A stretch of DNA of 64,000 bases from NCBI RefSeq assembly GCF_017831975.1, contig NZ_JAFDSS010000001.1, forward strand, positions 2,108,001 to 2,172,000, in the 5' to 3' direction. The position numbers and the translations under genes are program-made. The notes below the pieces were generated by a model. That model saw nothing but the letters and a program-made list of their open reading frames with translations. It was not told the DNA's origin and did not search any database. Shown one piece after another: positions 44,860-53,131 of this stretch (the first letter of the stretch is position 1; each line of letters opens with the position of its first letter). Origin of the DNA: Microbacterium terrae. Lineage in GTDB: Bacteria; Actinomycetota; Actinomycetes; Actinomycetales; Microbacteriaceae.

Positions 44860-47256
44860 TCAGCGCAGCGGCTCGCCCTGGGGGAGCGCGTCGACCGTCG
44901 CTGGGGCGATCCGGAGGATCCGCGGGTCCTTTCCGCCGACGAGGGCATCGAGCACTGCGCGTGAGGTGACGTGACGATATACGCCTCCGTCCGCGAGGTA
45001 GACCTCGTTCCTCCCGACACCCTGTACGAGTGCCTGCGCACGCAGCGTCTCGGAGGACCGCTCCAGATCACCGCACGTCGTCTGCGGGAGGTCGGCGACG
45101 ACGAATCCGCTCGCCCCCGCCAGCTTGACACGGTGCAGCTTCCCCTGCGCCGCGATCGAGAGCTCCCCGTCGCATCTCACGAACAGCCCGAGTCGTCCGC
45201 CGTTGGCAGCGGACTCGATGGCGGCCTGCTTGACCGTCCGGTGGTTCCGGGCGATGCCGATCTCATCGACGATCGCCCAAGCCGGAACGTAGAGCATCGT
45301 TCCACCTTCGACCACCACGTAGAGGTTCGGCGACTGCGTCGATCGCACCAATTCGCCGGGTCGCGGGTCGGCGTTCGGCTCGAGGACCGGGTCCCCCTTC
45401 GGCAGCGCGGTCATCGTGGCCGCGTTGACGGTGAGGATGGTCGGCCAGACTCCGCCCGTGAGCGTCAGCAGCGCTGCACGTGACACCACGTGCCGGTACA
45501 CGCCCCCCTGCGCCAGGTAGACCTCCGGCGCACCGGCAGCCTGGATGAAGACCTGGCCGAGGACGGTCGAGGACTTCGACAGTTCAGCGCAGACGCTCGC
45601 GTCCAGTGCGGGAGCAGGGAAGCCCGCCGCGGCCGTCGATTTCGCACGATGGAGTTCTCCCGCTGCGGCGGTGTACACGACGCCGCCGCAGGTGACGAAG
45701 AGGCCGAGGTCATCCGACCTGCGATAGCCCTCGAGAGCACTCGCGGGCACATCGGACCGGAACACCGCCCCCGGGAGGCCGAGTTCCTTCGAGTACGTCC
45801 ACGCGCGCAGGCGCAGCAGGCGCCCGTCCTGCGTGGGCAGGTAGACCGCGTTGTCTGCGGCGGACCTGATGTACTCGCCGGAGGCGAAGCGGGTGATCCC
45901 GATCCGGTACTTGGCGACACCCGCTTCAGGCATCAGCGCCGCATACGGGGCCTTTCCGCCGTTGAGGCTCGCGAGCGTGACGCCGTCGTAGACCGGCCGA
46001 AGGTGATCGCCCTCGATGACCATCACCCTCGCGTCGCCGGAGACCCGGGCGAACGCCGTTATCGACGACCCTGCCTTCATCGTCTGATAGTCGGCGGATG
46101 TGATGCTGGTCTCGGATCCGCACGAACTCCCCCACGCCGCGACCATCGCGCACGTGGCAAATCGGTGGCGTGTGCCGTCCCGAAGCAGCGAGACGTCGCC
46201 GGTCGATGCATTGCGCAGGTAGAGGCTCGCGGGGCCGCCGTCGGCGAACGCCGCGACGTACGCGCTGTCGACGCGAGTGGGAGAGCCGAACGCTCGGGAG
46301 AATTCGGGGAAGTCCGCCTTCTGGACGTGGTACCGCTTGGTGCCGCTGACGAGATACACGGGATCGCCCTGCTGGATCAGGCGAGCGACCGCCGTCTGCG
46401 TCGAGCCGAACCAATCCGTGAAGTAGTTGTAGAAGTTGCGGTTGCCATAGGCCGAGCAGGAGTCCCCCGTGCCGTACCCCGCCTTGAGGGCGGCGGCATT
46501 GGGCTGGTACGGCGTGTAGTAGTACAGGTTCGCGGTCGCCTGGTTCTGGATGTAGGTCGCCTTGGAGCCGCACGAGGTGTTCGGGTGGTACCGCACGTTC
46601 CAGGTCTTCCCCGGCGCGTACCAGGTGAAGTACTGCGAGGTGCCCGGCGGGTTGGCGTAGCGCTTGAACTGCCACGCCGCCCCGTACACCTGGTTGAAGA
46701 AGCCGTAGTAGCGCGTGTCGCACGCGGCGGTGTCGGGGCAGCCCTGCCCCATGGCGATCCGGTACCGCGTCGCAGTCGGAGCCGTGGACAGCACCAGACT
46801 CTGCTCCTTCTGGAGGGTCACGAGGATCACCTGCGGGTTGATTCCGCACGCCTGCGCCACCTTGTAGATGATCCGCGACGCACGTTCGCGCGTGCCGCCC
46901 GAGTACGCCCCGCACATCGCGTCGGCCTTCGTGGTGCGCGAAGTGTCGTACCAGTCCTTGAGACAGGTGTACCCGCTCCTGCACGCGGGCACCTTGGCCT
47001 GCAGGAAGGCCTGGATCTGCGCCTCCGTCATCGTGCCCTTGGCGAAGAAGACCGCGTCGCTCATGAGGTTCCCGGCGGAGAATCCGGAGAGGCTGGTCGG
47101 CACGACCGCAGCGGGAGCGGCCACTGCCGCGGCCGGCGCGGAAGCCTGTGCAGGCGACGCGACGGCGACGCCGAGCACGAGGGCGATGGATGCGACGAAC
47201 ACGCCGACCGATCTCTTCATCGACACACGCGCACCACGACTCACAGCCCCCGCCAT
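44860..47256 (-). CDS. Secreted wall-associated protein with lysozyme-like N-terminal domain
   Basis: A 798-residue protein with a signal peptide (RSVGVFVASIALVLGVAVASPAQASA). Residues about 55-280 contain a cysteine-rich domain in which GINPQVILVTLQKEQSLV resembles the catalytic-Glu region of glucosaminidase/lysozyme-fold enzymes. The rest is a series of degenerate repeats (YLADGGVYRHV, VYLPTQDGRLLRLR, RHFRPVYDG) that look like beta-propeller or wall-binding units. It may bind or cut wall glycan; activity is unproven. ATG at 47256 sits 6 bases after a -10, with a -35 TTGTAA 17 bp further up. An internal ATG at 47220 is the alternative start. Confidence 0.75.
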   Translation of the reverse strand: MAGAVSRGARVSMKRSVGVFVASIALVLGVAVASPAQASAPAAAVAAPAAVVPTSLSGFSAGNLMSDAVFFAKGTMTEAQIQAFLQAKVPACRSGYTCLKDWYDTSRTTKADAMCGAYSGGTRERASRIIYKVAQACGINPQVILVTLQKEQSLVLSTAPTATRYRIAMGQGCPDTAACDTRYYGFFNQVYGAAWQFKRYANPPGTSQYFTWYAPGKTWNVRYHPNTSCGSKATYIQNQATANLYYYTPYQPNAAALKAGYGTGDSCSAYGNRNFYNYFTDWFGSTQTAVARLIQQGDPVYLVSGTKRYHVQKADFPEFSRAFGSPTRVDSAYVAAFADGGPASLYLRNASTGDVSLLRDGTRHRFATCAMVAAWGSSCGSETSITSADYQTMKAGSSITAFARVSGDARVMVIEGDHLRPVYDGVTLASLNGGKAPYAALMPEAGVAKYRIGITRFASGEYIRSAADNAVYLPTQDGRLLRLRAWTYSKELGLPGAVFRSDVPASALEGYRRSDDLGLFVTCGGVVYTAAAGELHRAKSTAAAGFPAPALDASVCAELSKSSTVLGQVFIQAAGAPEVYLAQGGVYRHVVSRAALLTLTGGVWPTILTVNAATMTALPKGDPVLEPNADPRPGELVRSTQSPNLYVVVEGGTMLYVPAWAIVDEIGIARNHRTVKQAAIESAANGGRLGLFVRCDGELSIAAQGKLHRVKLAGASGFVVADLPQTTCGDLERSSETLRAQALVQGVGRNEVYLADGGVYRHVTSRAVLDALVGGKDPRILRIAPATVDALPQGEPLR

Positions 47257-47262
47257 GTGCCC

Positions 47263-47291
47263 AGTGTGACTGAAGTGACGGATGATTACAA
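47263..47291 (-). promoter_or_regulatory. Promoter of the secreted wall protein
   Basis: On the minus strand, -35 TTGTAA (47286-47291), a 17-bp spacer and -10 CACACT (47263-47268), 6 bases before the ATG at 47256. Spacing is ideal although the -10 is weak. Confidence 0.5.
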
Positions 47292-47357
47292 CGTTCGCCG
47301 GCCGGATGACGTCAGGACACGCCAGTTCCCGGGACGTTCCGAGGCTGCCGGAGACCC

Positions 47358-48476
47358 TCAGAGCTCGGCGTGCAGCAGCCAGACCCGGTCGGCCGCGTCA
47401 CGCCACGAGAATGCTCGCCCGCGGTCGGACGCCAGCACCGAGAGGCGCTCTGCGGCCTGTGTGGTGGCGAGCGCGCGGGCGAGCGCGTCGCCGAGCCCCG
47501 CAGCCACCTCATCGGCCGAAGATCCCGGAACGAGCTCTCCTCCGTCGACGACGACCTCTCGGCTCACCGCCGAGGCGGCCGCGATGACGGGAACGCCGAG
47601 CGTCAGCGCGTCGACGGTGCGCCACGGGAACGCCGACCGGCGCGACGGCGCCACGAACGCGACCGATCCCGCGTAGACAGCGGCCCGGTCGACGGCCTCG
47701 AGTGGTCCGCGGACATGCAGGCGGTGCTCGCCGATCCCGGATGCCGCGGCCATGTCGGCGATCCCCGGTTCCGCACCGTCGGGGGCGTCGATCACGACGA
47801 TGGGCACGTCGACGCCGCTCGCCGCGATCGCCGAGAATCCGACGTCGAGCCCGTCCGACGCGCGGGAGCTCCCCGCCAGGAGCACGTAGCCCTCGGGGAG
47901 GCCGTGCGTGCGCCGACGCCCCACCTCGTCCGCGGGCACGTCGAACCGCTGCGGCGAGGCTCCCGCCACGACGCGCACGCGATCGCCGAGCGGCGCCACC
48001 TCCGCCAGCCGCACCGCCATGGAATGCGTGGGCACGACCACCGCGTCGGCGTACTTGACGGCGCGCTTGAGCATCGCGCGCTGCCACGCCACCGTCTGCT
48101 TGGGCAGCTCCTCCGGCGCCTCCCAGGGGCGCAGGTCCCATACCGTGACGACCGTCTGATCGTGTTCGTGCACCCGGTCGTGGCGCACCAGCGGGGCGAA
48201 CAGCGACGGTGAGTGGATCATCCCGCCGGCGATCCCCGTGCCGATGCCGATCTGCAGCGCTGCGGCGAGTTCGCGTCGCGCGAGCGCCGAACGACGGAGC
48301 CCGGCGAGTCCCGCGACCGCCGGGTCGTCGCCGCCTGCCGGAGCGAGTCCTTCGACCTCGCATCCGTCGGGTGCCGCCACGACCAGCGCGCGGGCGAGCT
48401 CGAGGGTCGCCTCGGCGAGATCGGCGTCGATCGGAGACGTGAGCTGGTCGAGGACGACCCGGAGAGTCACGACCAT
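47358..48476 (-). CDS. Glycosyltransferase, GT4-like
   Basis: A 372-residue GT-B enzyme. N-terminal RVVLDQLTSPIDADLAEATLELARAL. Donor-side segments GYVLLAGSSRASDGLDVG and RRSAFPWRTVDALTLGVPVIAAASAVSREVV contain the usual donor-binding helix. Substrate unknown. ATG at 48476 is one base from the stop of the LCP gene, so it is the last cistron of purE-LCP-GT. It is a candidate for building the glycan that LCP attaches. Confidence 0.83.
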   Translation of the reverse strand: MVVTLRVVLDQLTSPIDADLAEATLELARALVVAAPDGCEVEGLAPAGGDDPAVAGLAGLRRSALARRELAAALQIGIGTGIAGGMIHSPSLFAPLVRHDRVHEHDQTVVTVWDLRPWEAPEELPKQTVAWQRAMLKRAVKYADAVVVPTHSMAVRLAEVAPLGDRVRVVAGASPQRFDVPADEVGRRRTHGLPEGYVLLAGSSRASDGLDVGFSAIAASGVDVPIVVIDAPDGAEPGIADMAAASGIGEHRLHVRGPLEAVDRAAVYAGSVAFVAPSRRSAFPWRTVDALTLGVPVIAAASAVSREVVVDGGELVPGSSADEVAAGLGDALARALATTQAAERLSVLASDRGRAFSWRDAADRVWLLHAEL

Positions 48477-48477
48477 G

Positions 48478-49935
48478 TCAGCCCTCGTCGGTCGGGGTGG
48501 GCGGATGGAGCGCCTGCTGCACCATCTCGTGCACCTGCTCGTAGTCGGGCTCGTACTCGTCGACGCCGCCGTCGGGGGTCAGCTCGATCGTGGTGACGGG
48601 CTGCTCCTTGGCCTTCAGCGCGATGTCGGCGAGCGACGGGAGGAACGACTGCGGCAGGTCGGTCTGCACGATGTCGGTGCCGGCGGCTGCGATCTCGCCG
48701 AACCGCGTCAACACGGTCTGCGGCGTGAACTGGTCGAGGATGGCCTCCTGCAGCTGGCGCTGGCGGCGCATCCGGTCGAAGTCGTTCGTCGTGTAGCGCG
48801 AGCGTGCGTACCACTGAGCCGTGTCGCCGTCCATGTGCTGCTCGCCCGCTTCGATCCAGCCGGTCGCCCATTCGTCGACGCTCTGCCCGTCGTACGACGG
48901 ACCGCCGCCCTCGGGCAGACGCTCCGCGACGGTGATGTCGACGCCGCCGAGCGCATCGATGAGCGACGCGAAGCCGTGCATGTCGATGAAGACGTAGTAC
49001 GGGATCTCGATCCCGAGGATTCCCTCTGCGGCGTCCTTGGTCGCCTCGACCCCGGGCGACGAACCGTTCGCCTCGGCGTCGGGGTAGAGCGCGGTGCCGT
49101 CCTGGCAGACCTCGACCTCGGTGCGCAGCTGGTTGACGCCGCTTCCCCAGCCGCAGGTGGGGTCGGCGTGGCCCTCGTGCCCGTTCGGGTACTTGTCCTG
49201 CATCGGCCCCTCGGCGAACGGGAAGTGGGGCATGTCACGCGGGATGCCCGTGATCGTCGTCGCTCCCGTCTCGGCGTTGACCGAGACCACCGAGATGCTG
49301 TCGAACCGCATCGAGTCGCGGCCTTCGCCGCTGTCGGCCCCGAGCAGCAGGATGTTGTAGTACCCGTCGGAGGGCGCCACGGTGGGTCCGGTCGCCTGGA
49401 AGATGCTGCTGATGGTGCTGCGCGCGGTGCCCACGGCATCCGCCGCGTACACCGCCGTGGTCCCGGCGACCACGGTCAGGACGACCGAGGCTGCGGCGAT
49501 GCCGAAGCGCGCCCCGGTGCCGGTCTTGACCAGCCGGACGAGCCGCAGCGTGTCGATCGTCAGCACGACCCAGAGCACGCCGTACGCGATGAGGAGTCCC
49601 TGGGCGACGAGCAGCGGGATCGGCCGGAGCAGAGCGAGCCAGTCGGGGAGCCAGGCACCGGTGACGAGGCTGATTCCGGCCGCCGGCCAGAGGAGCGCGA
49701 ACAGCCCGGCGACGACGATGAACGCCCAGAGCGCGAGCGTCGAGGCGATGCCGATGCGTCCGAGGCGACGGTTGCCGGCGAGCACCTGCGCCGACCCCGG
49801 CAGGAGGAAGTTGAGCACGACCAGCCACCAGCCGCGTCGCGTCATGACCGCACGTGAGCGGGAGTCGGGGTGACGGAGCGGACGCTCCTCCACCACCGCG
49901 CGCGCCGCCTGGCGCGGGGGGCTCGCCACGCTCAC
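48478..49935 (-). CDS. LytR-CpsA-Psr (LCP) family wall-glycan ligase
   Basis: A 485-residue protein. It has a short cytoplasmic tail and about four N-terminal membrane helices (residues 37-170), more than the single helix usual in the family. The extracytoplasmic LCP domain follows, with [51 protein letters not shown] and [26 protein letters not shown] proteins transfer polyprenyl-linked glycans to peptidoglycan. GTG at 49935 overlaps the purE stop. Its position at the edge of the polysaccharide region makes it the likely final step for one or both glycans. Confidence 0.93.
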   Translation of the reverse strand: MSVASPPRQAARAVVEERPLRHPDSRSRAVMTRRGWWLVVLNFLLPGSAQVLAGNRRLGRIGIASTLALWAFIVVAGLFALLWPAAGISLVTGAWLPDWLALLRPIPLLVAQGLLIAYGVLWVVLTIDTLRLVRLVKTGTGARFGIAAASVVLTVVAGTTAVYAADAVGTARSTISSIFQATGPTVAPSDGYYNILLLGADSGEGRDSMRFDSISVVSVNAETGATTITGIPRDMPHFPFAEGPMQDKYPNGHEGHADPTCGWGSGVNQLRTEVEVCQDGTALYPDAEANGSSPGVEATKDAAEGILGIEIPYYVFIDMHGFASLIDALGGVDITVAERLPEGGGPSYDGQSVDEWATGWIEAGEQHMDGDTAQWYARSRYTTNDFDRMRRQRQLQEAILDQFTPQTVLTRFGEIAAAGTDIVQTDLPQSFLPSLADIALKAKEQPVTTIELTPDGGVDEYEPDYEQVHEMVQQALHPPTPTDEG

Positions 49936-50447
49936 AGCGACTCCTTGAGCCGCCGGTTCTTCTCCTCGACCTGCGCCTCGAGGTCGCGGGCGTACGCTTC
50001 GACCTTCTCGGCGACCTCCGGGTCGCCCGCGCCGAGGATGCGCGCGGCGAGGAGGCCGGCGTTCTTCGCTCCGTTGATCGACACGGTCGCCACCGGGATG
50101 CCTGCGGGCATCTGCACGATGCTCAGGAGCGAGTCCATGCCGTCGAGTGTGGCGAGCTGCACGGGCACGCCGATGACGGGGAGCGCGGTCATCGACGCGA
50201 GCATGCCGGGGAGGTGCGCCGCGCCGCCCGCTCCGGCGATGATCACCCGGAGTCCGCGAGCACGCGCCTCACGCGCGTAGCGCATGAGCTTGTCGGGTGT
50301 GCGGTGCGCCGAGACGACCTCCACCTCGTGCGCGACGCCGAAGTCGGTCAGCGCCTGCGAGGCGTCGCTCATCACGCGCCAATCCGAATCGGAGCCCATG
50401 ACGACGCCGACGAGCGGCGCCTCGGAAGAATGCAGCGGCCGGGTCAC
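49932..50447 (-). CDS. purE: N5-carboxyaminoimidazole ribonucleotide mutase
   Basis: A 171-residue class I PurE that converts N5-CAIR to CAIR in purine synthesis. [26 protein letters not shown] and [14 protein letters not shown] are intact. GTG start at 50447 has TAGCCT 6 bases upstream, so purE may have its own leaderless promoter even though purK lies 47 bases upstream on the same strand. It overlaps the LCP gene by four bases. Confidence 0.97.
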   Translation of the reverse strand: MTRPLHSSEAPLVGVVMGSDSDWRVMSDASQALTDFGVAHEVEVVSAHRTPDKLMRYAREARARGLRVIIAGAGGAAHLPGMLASMTALPVIGVPVQLATLDGMDSLLSIVQMPAGIPVATVSINGAKNAGLLAARILGAGDPEVAEKVEAYARDLEAQVEEKNRRLKESL

Positions 50448-50453
50448 CCGTCA

Positions 50454-50459
50454 AGGCTA
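50454..50459 (-). promoter_or_regulatory. -10 element of purE
   Basis: TAGCCT on the minus strand, 6 bases before the GTG at 50447. Confidence 0.45.
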
Positions 50460-50494
50460 GGGCGACAGGCTGGAAGATCCCCGCAACGGCGCGG

Positions 50495-51631
50495 TCAGTC
50501 GAGGAAGTGTGCGGCGGCGGCACGCGCCTGGTAGGCGACGTCGTCGAGGTCGTCGCCCGAGACGGTGACGTGGCCGACCTTGCGGCCCGGACGCGGCGCC
50601 TTGCCGTAGGTGTGCACTTTGGCCGACGGATGCTCCGCCAGAGCGGTGGCGAAGCGCTCGGTGAGACCGCCCTCGGCCGGTCCGCCGAGGATGTTCACCA
50701 TCACCGCCCACGGCGCGACCGGCTGAGGGTCACCCAAGGGCAGGTCGAGCACCGCGCGCAGGTGCTGCTCGAACTGGCCGGTGGTCGCTCCGTCCTGGCT
50801 CCAGTGACCGGAGTTGTGCGGACGCATCGCGAGCTCGTTGACGAGGACGCGCTCGTCGGTGGTCTCGAACAGCTCGACGGCGAGCATGCCGGTCACGTCG
50901 AGTCCCTCGGCGATCGAGACGCCGATCTGCGCGGTCACCTGCTGAAGGCGGTCGGCGGCGTGCGGCGCCGGGGCGATGACCTCGGCGCACACGCCGTCGC
51001 GCTGCACGGTCTCGACCACGGGGTACGCCCGCACCTCGCCCGAGGGGCGCCGCGCGACCTGCTGCGCGAGCTCGCGCGTGAAATCGACGAGCTCCTCCAC
51101 GAGGAGTGCGCCGCCGTTCGCGTCCTCGGCGAGCGCTGCGAACCAGTCGTCGGCCTCGGTCGCGTCGGCGACGACGCGAACGCCCTTGCCGTCGTAGCCG
51201 CCGCGCGGGGTCTTCACGACCGCGCGCCCGCCGTGCGCGTCGAGGAACTCCTGCAGGGCGGCGGTGTCCTCCACCGCGGCCCAGTCCGGCTGCGGCATCC
51301 CGAGCTCCTGGAGGCGAGCGCGCATCACGAGCTTGTCCTGCGCGATGCGCAGCGCGTGCGGACCCGGATGCACGGCGACGCCCGCGTCGACGAGGGCGCC
51401 GAGCACGGTCTGGGGCACATGCTCATGGTCGAAGGTGATGACGTCGACGGACTGCGCGAACGCGAGCACCGTGTCGGCGTCGCGATAGTCGCCGACCGCG
51501 GTGGCGGCCAGAGCCGCCGACATCCCCTCGTCCTCGGCCAGCACGCTCAGCTCGATCCCGAGCTCGACCGCCGGGGCGATCATCATGCGCGCCAGCTGTC
51601 CTCCGCCGACCACTCCCACACGCAGCGCCAT
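50495..51631 (-). CDS. purK: N5-carboxyaminoimidazole ribonucleotide synthase
   Basis: A 378-residue ATP-grasp enzyme that carboxylates aminoimidazole ribonucleotide using ATP and bicarbonate, feeding PurE. The N-terminal VGVVGGGQLARMM, the ATP-grasp VVKTPRGGYDGKGVRVV, and the late NELAMRPHNSGHWS are present. ATG at 51631 has a strong GGAAGGAGC Shine-Dalgarno; the longer frame to 51664 has none. It leads the purK-purE-LCP-GT group. Confidence 0.97.
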   Translation of the reverse strand: MALRVGVVGGGQLARMMIAPAVELGIELSVLAEDEGMSAALAATAVGDYRDADTVLAFAQSVDVITFDHEHVPQTVLGALVDAGVAVHPGPHALRIAQDKLVMRARLQELGMPQPDWAAVEDTAALQEFLDAHGGRAVVKTPRGGYDGKGVRVVADATEADDWFAALAEDANGGALLVEELVDFTRELAQQVARRPSGEVRAYPVVETVQRDGVCAEVIAPAPHAADRLQQVTAQIGVSIAEGLDVTGMLAVELFETTDERVLVNELAMRPHNSGHWSQDGATTGQFEQHLRAVLDLPLGDPQPVAPWAVMVNILGGPAEGGLTERFATALAEHPSAKVHTYGKAPRPGRKVGHVTVSGDDLDDVAYQARAAAAHFLD

Positions 51632-51682
51632 GCCGCTCCTTCCGACACCTCCATCTTCGCGCACCGCGGCGCGCGGTGCGGA

Positions 51683-52249
51683 TCAGGCGTCGGGAAGCGG
51701 AGGCGGCACGGGCCCCGGAAGCGGCTGCGCGTCGCGGTGCGCGAGGATCTGGCTGACCTCGACCTGGTCGACGAGGGCCTCATGCACGACCGCCGCGCTC
51801 GGCACGTTGACGATGCGCAGCGGCTCGTCGATGCCGTTCGAGAGCGTGAGCGTACCGGCGCCCCAGATGCGCTGGAGAGGTCCGCGTCGCACCTGGATCG
51901 TGTATCCGCGCACGTGCTCGAGCTCCCGTCGTCTGACGGCGAGTACCCCGGTGCGCTGCATCACGCGGCGTGTGGTGATCGTGTAGACCCGCGACCACCA
52001 CACGAGGAACGGCAGGAACACCAGCACGAAGATCACGACCCCGGCGGCGGTGAGCAGCATCCAGTCCTCGTACGGATCGGGGAGGTTCCCGTACAGGTAC
52101 CCGCACGCCCCGGCGACGACGATCAGCACGAGTGCCGACCAGAACAGCCGCCGCGCGTGGCCGCGGAACCGTGCCACACGCAGCTCCGGCGTGGGCGCAC
52201 CGGGGGCGGGCATCTGCGGCCGGCCGCCGAATCCGACGGGCTGGGTCAT
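51683..52249 (-). CDS. PH-domain membrane protein
   Basis: A 188-residue protein with two membrane helices (about residues 35-80) and a bacterial PH-like domain. The latter has SRVYTITTRRVMQRTGVLAVRRRELEHVRGYTIQ and a GTLTL-type strand. Function unknown; a similar protein lies between purK and birA in M. tuberculosis (Rv3278c, from memory). ATG at 52249 has CACAAT 6 bases upstream, compatible with a leaderless transcript. Confidence 0.85.
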   Translation of the reverse strand: MTQPVGFGGRPQMPAPGAPTPELRVARFRGHARRLFWSALVLIVVAGACGYLYGNLPDPYEDWMLLTAAGVVIFVLVFLPFLVWWSRVYTITTRRVMQRTGVLAVRRRELEHVRGYTIQVRRGPLQRIWGAGTLTLSNGIDEPLRIVNVPSAAVVHEALVDQVEVSQILAHRDAQPLPGPVPPPLPDA

Positions 52250-52309
52250 GCTCTCATTGTGCGGGTGGCGCCGACATCGGCGCGCGCCACACGCCACACC
52301 TCGTCACAC

Positions 52310-53113
52310 TCACGCTCGACGCACGTGCACCACGTCGCCGGCCGACACGGTCGCCGTCGAGCCGTCGGTCGATGCGACGACGAGCCTGCCGTCGCCGTCG
52401 ATCGCCTCTGCGCGACCCTCGAGGACACCGCCGCCGGGGAGCGTGACCCGCACCTGCGCGCCGAGCGTGGAGCACCGGTCCGACACCTCGGCCCGCACGC
52501 CGGCGGCCTCGGCGTCGCCGCCCGCGGCGGCGAGGGCGGCGAGCATGCGCTCGAGCCCCACGACGTAGTCGGCCAGCAGCGCGTCGTCGTCCGACTCCCT
52601 GCCGATGGCCGCGAACGAGGTCGCCGTCTCGACGGGGAGCTCGGCCCGCGGCATCCGGGTGTTCACGCCTGCGCCGATCACGATCGCATCGGGATCCATC
52701 GCGATCGCCTCGGCGAGGATGCCGCAGATCTTCCCGCCGTCGACGAGCACGTCGTTGGGCCATTTGAGCGCCGTGTCGTGTGCACCAGGGTCGAGCCGGC
52801 GCGCGATCGACTCCGCCATCGCAGCACCCGCGATCAGGGGGACCCATCCCCGCGCGGCGGCGGGGATGCCCGGGACGCGCACGACGACCGACACCGCGAG
52901 TGCGGTGCCCGGCGGGGCGGTCCAGACCCGATCGAGGCGCCCGCGCCCCCGCCGCTGATCCTCGGTGATCAGCATCGACAGGTGCGGCCACGACTGCGGG
53001 TCGCCCGCCGCCAGGCGCACGACGTCGGCGTTGGTCGAGTCGGTGGATTCGACCACCTGCACCCGGGGGCTCACTGCGGCGGTGCGGGGGTAGCCCTCAC
53101 GAGGTGTCGACAT
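52310..53113 (-). CDS. birA: Biotin-[acetyl-CoA-carboxylase] ligase
   Basis: A 267-residue enzyme without an N-terminal DNA-binding domain, so it should be a ligase only. Biotinyl-AMP site ESTDSTNADV ... EDQRRGRGRLDRVWTAP and KWPNDVLVDGGKICGILAE are intact, with a small SH3-like C-terminal domain (AEAIDGDGRLVV). It biotinylates the carrier domain of the acyl-CoA carboxylase encoded nearby. ATG at 53113 has TAGCCT 7 bases upstream (leaderless). Confidence 0.95.
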   Translation of the reverse strand: MSTPREGYPRTAAVSPRVQVVESTDSTNADVVRLAAGDPQSWPHLSMLITEDQRRGRGRLDRVWTAPPGTALAVSVVVRVPGIPAAARGWVPLIAGAAMAESIARRLDPGAHDTALKWPNDVLVDGGKICGILAEAIAMDPDAIVIGAGVNTRMPRAELPVETATSFAAIGRESDDDALLADYVVGLERMLAALAAAGGDAEAAGVRAEVSDRCSTLGAQVRVTLPGGGVLEGRAEAIDGDGRLVVASTDGSTATVSAGDVVHVRRA

Positions 53114-53120
53114 GACGCCC

Positions 53121-53126
53121 AGGCTA
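53121..53126 (-). promoter_or_regulatory. -10 element of birA
   Basis: TAGCCT on the minus strand, 7 bases before the ATG at 53113. It lies immediately downstream of the stop of the secreted hydrolase gene. Confidence 0.5.
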
Positions 53127-53131
53127 CGCGG

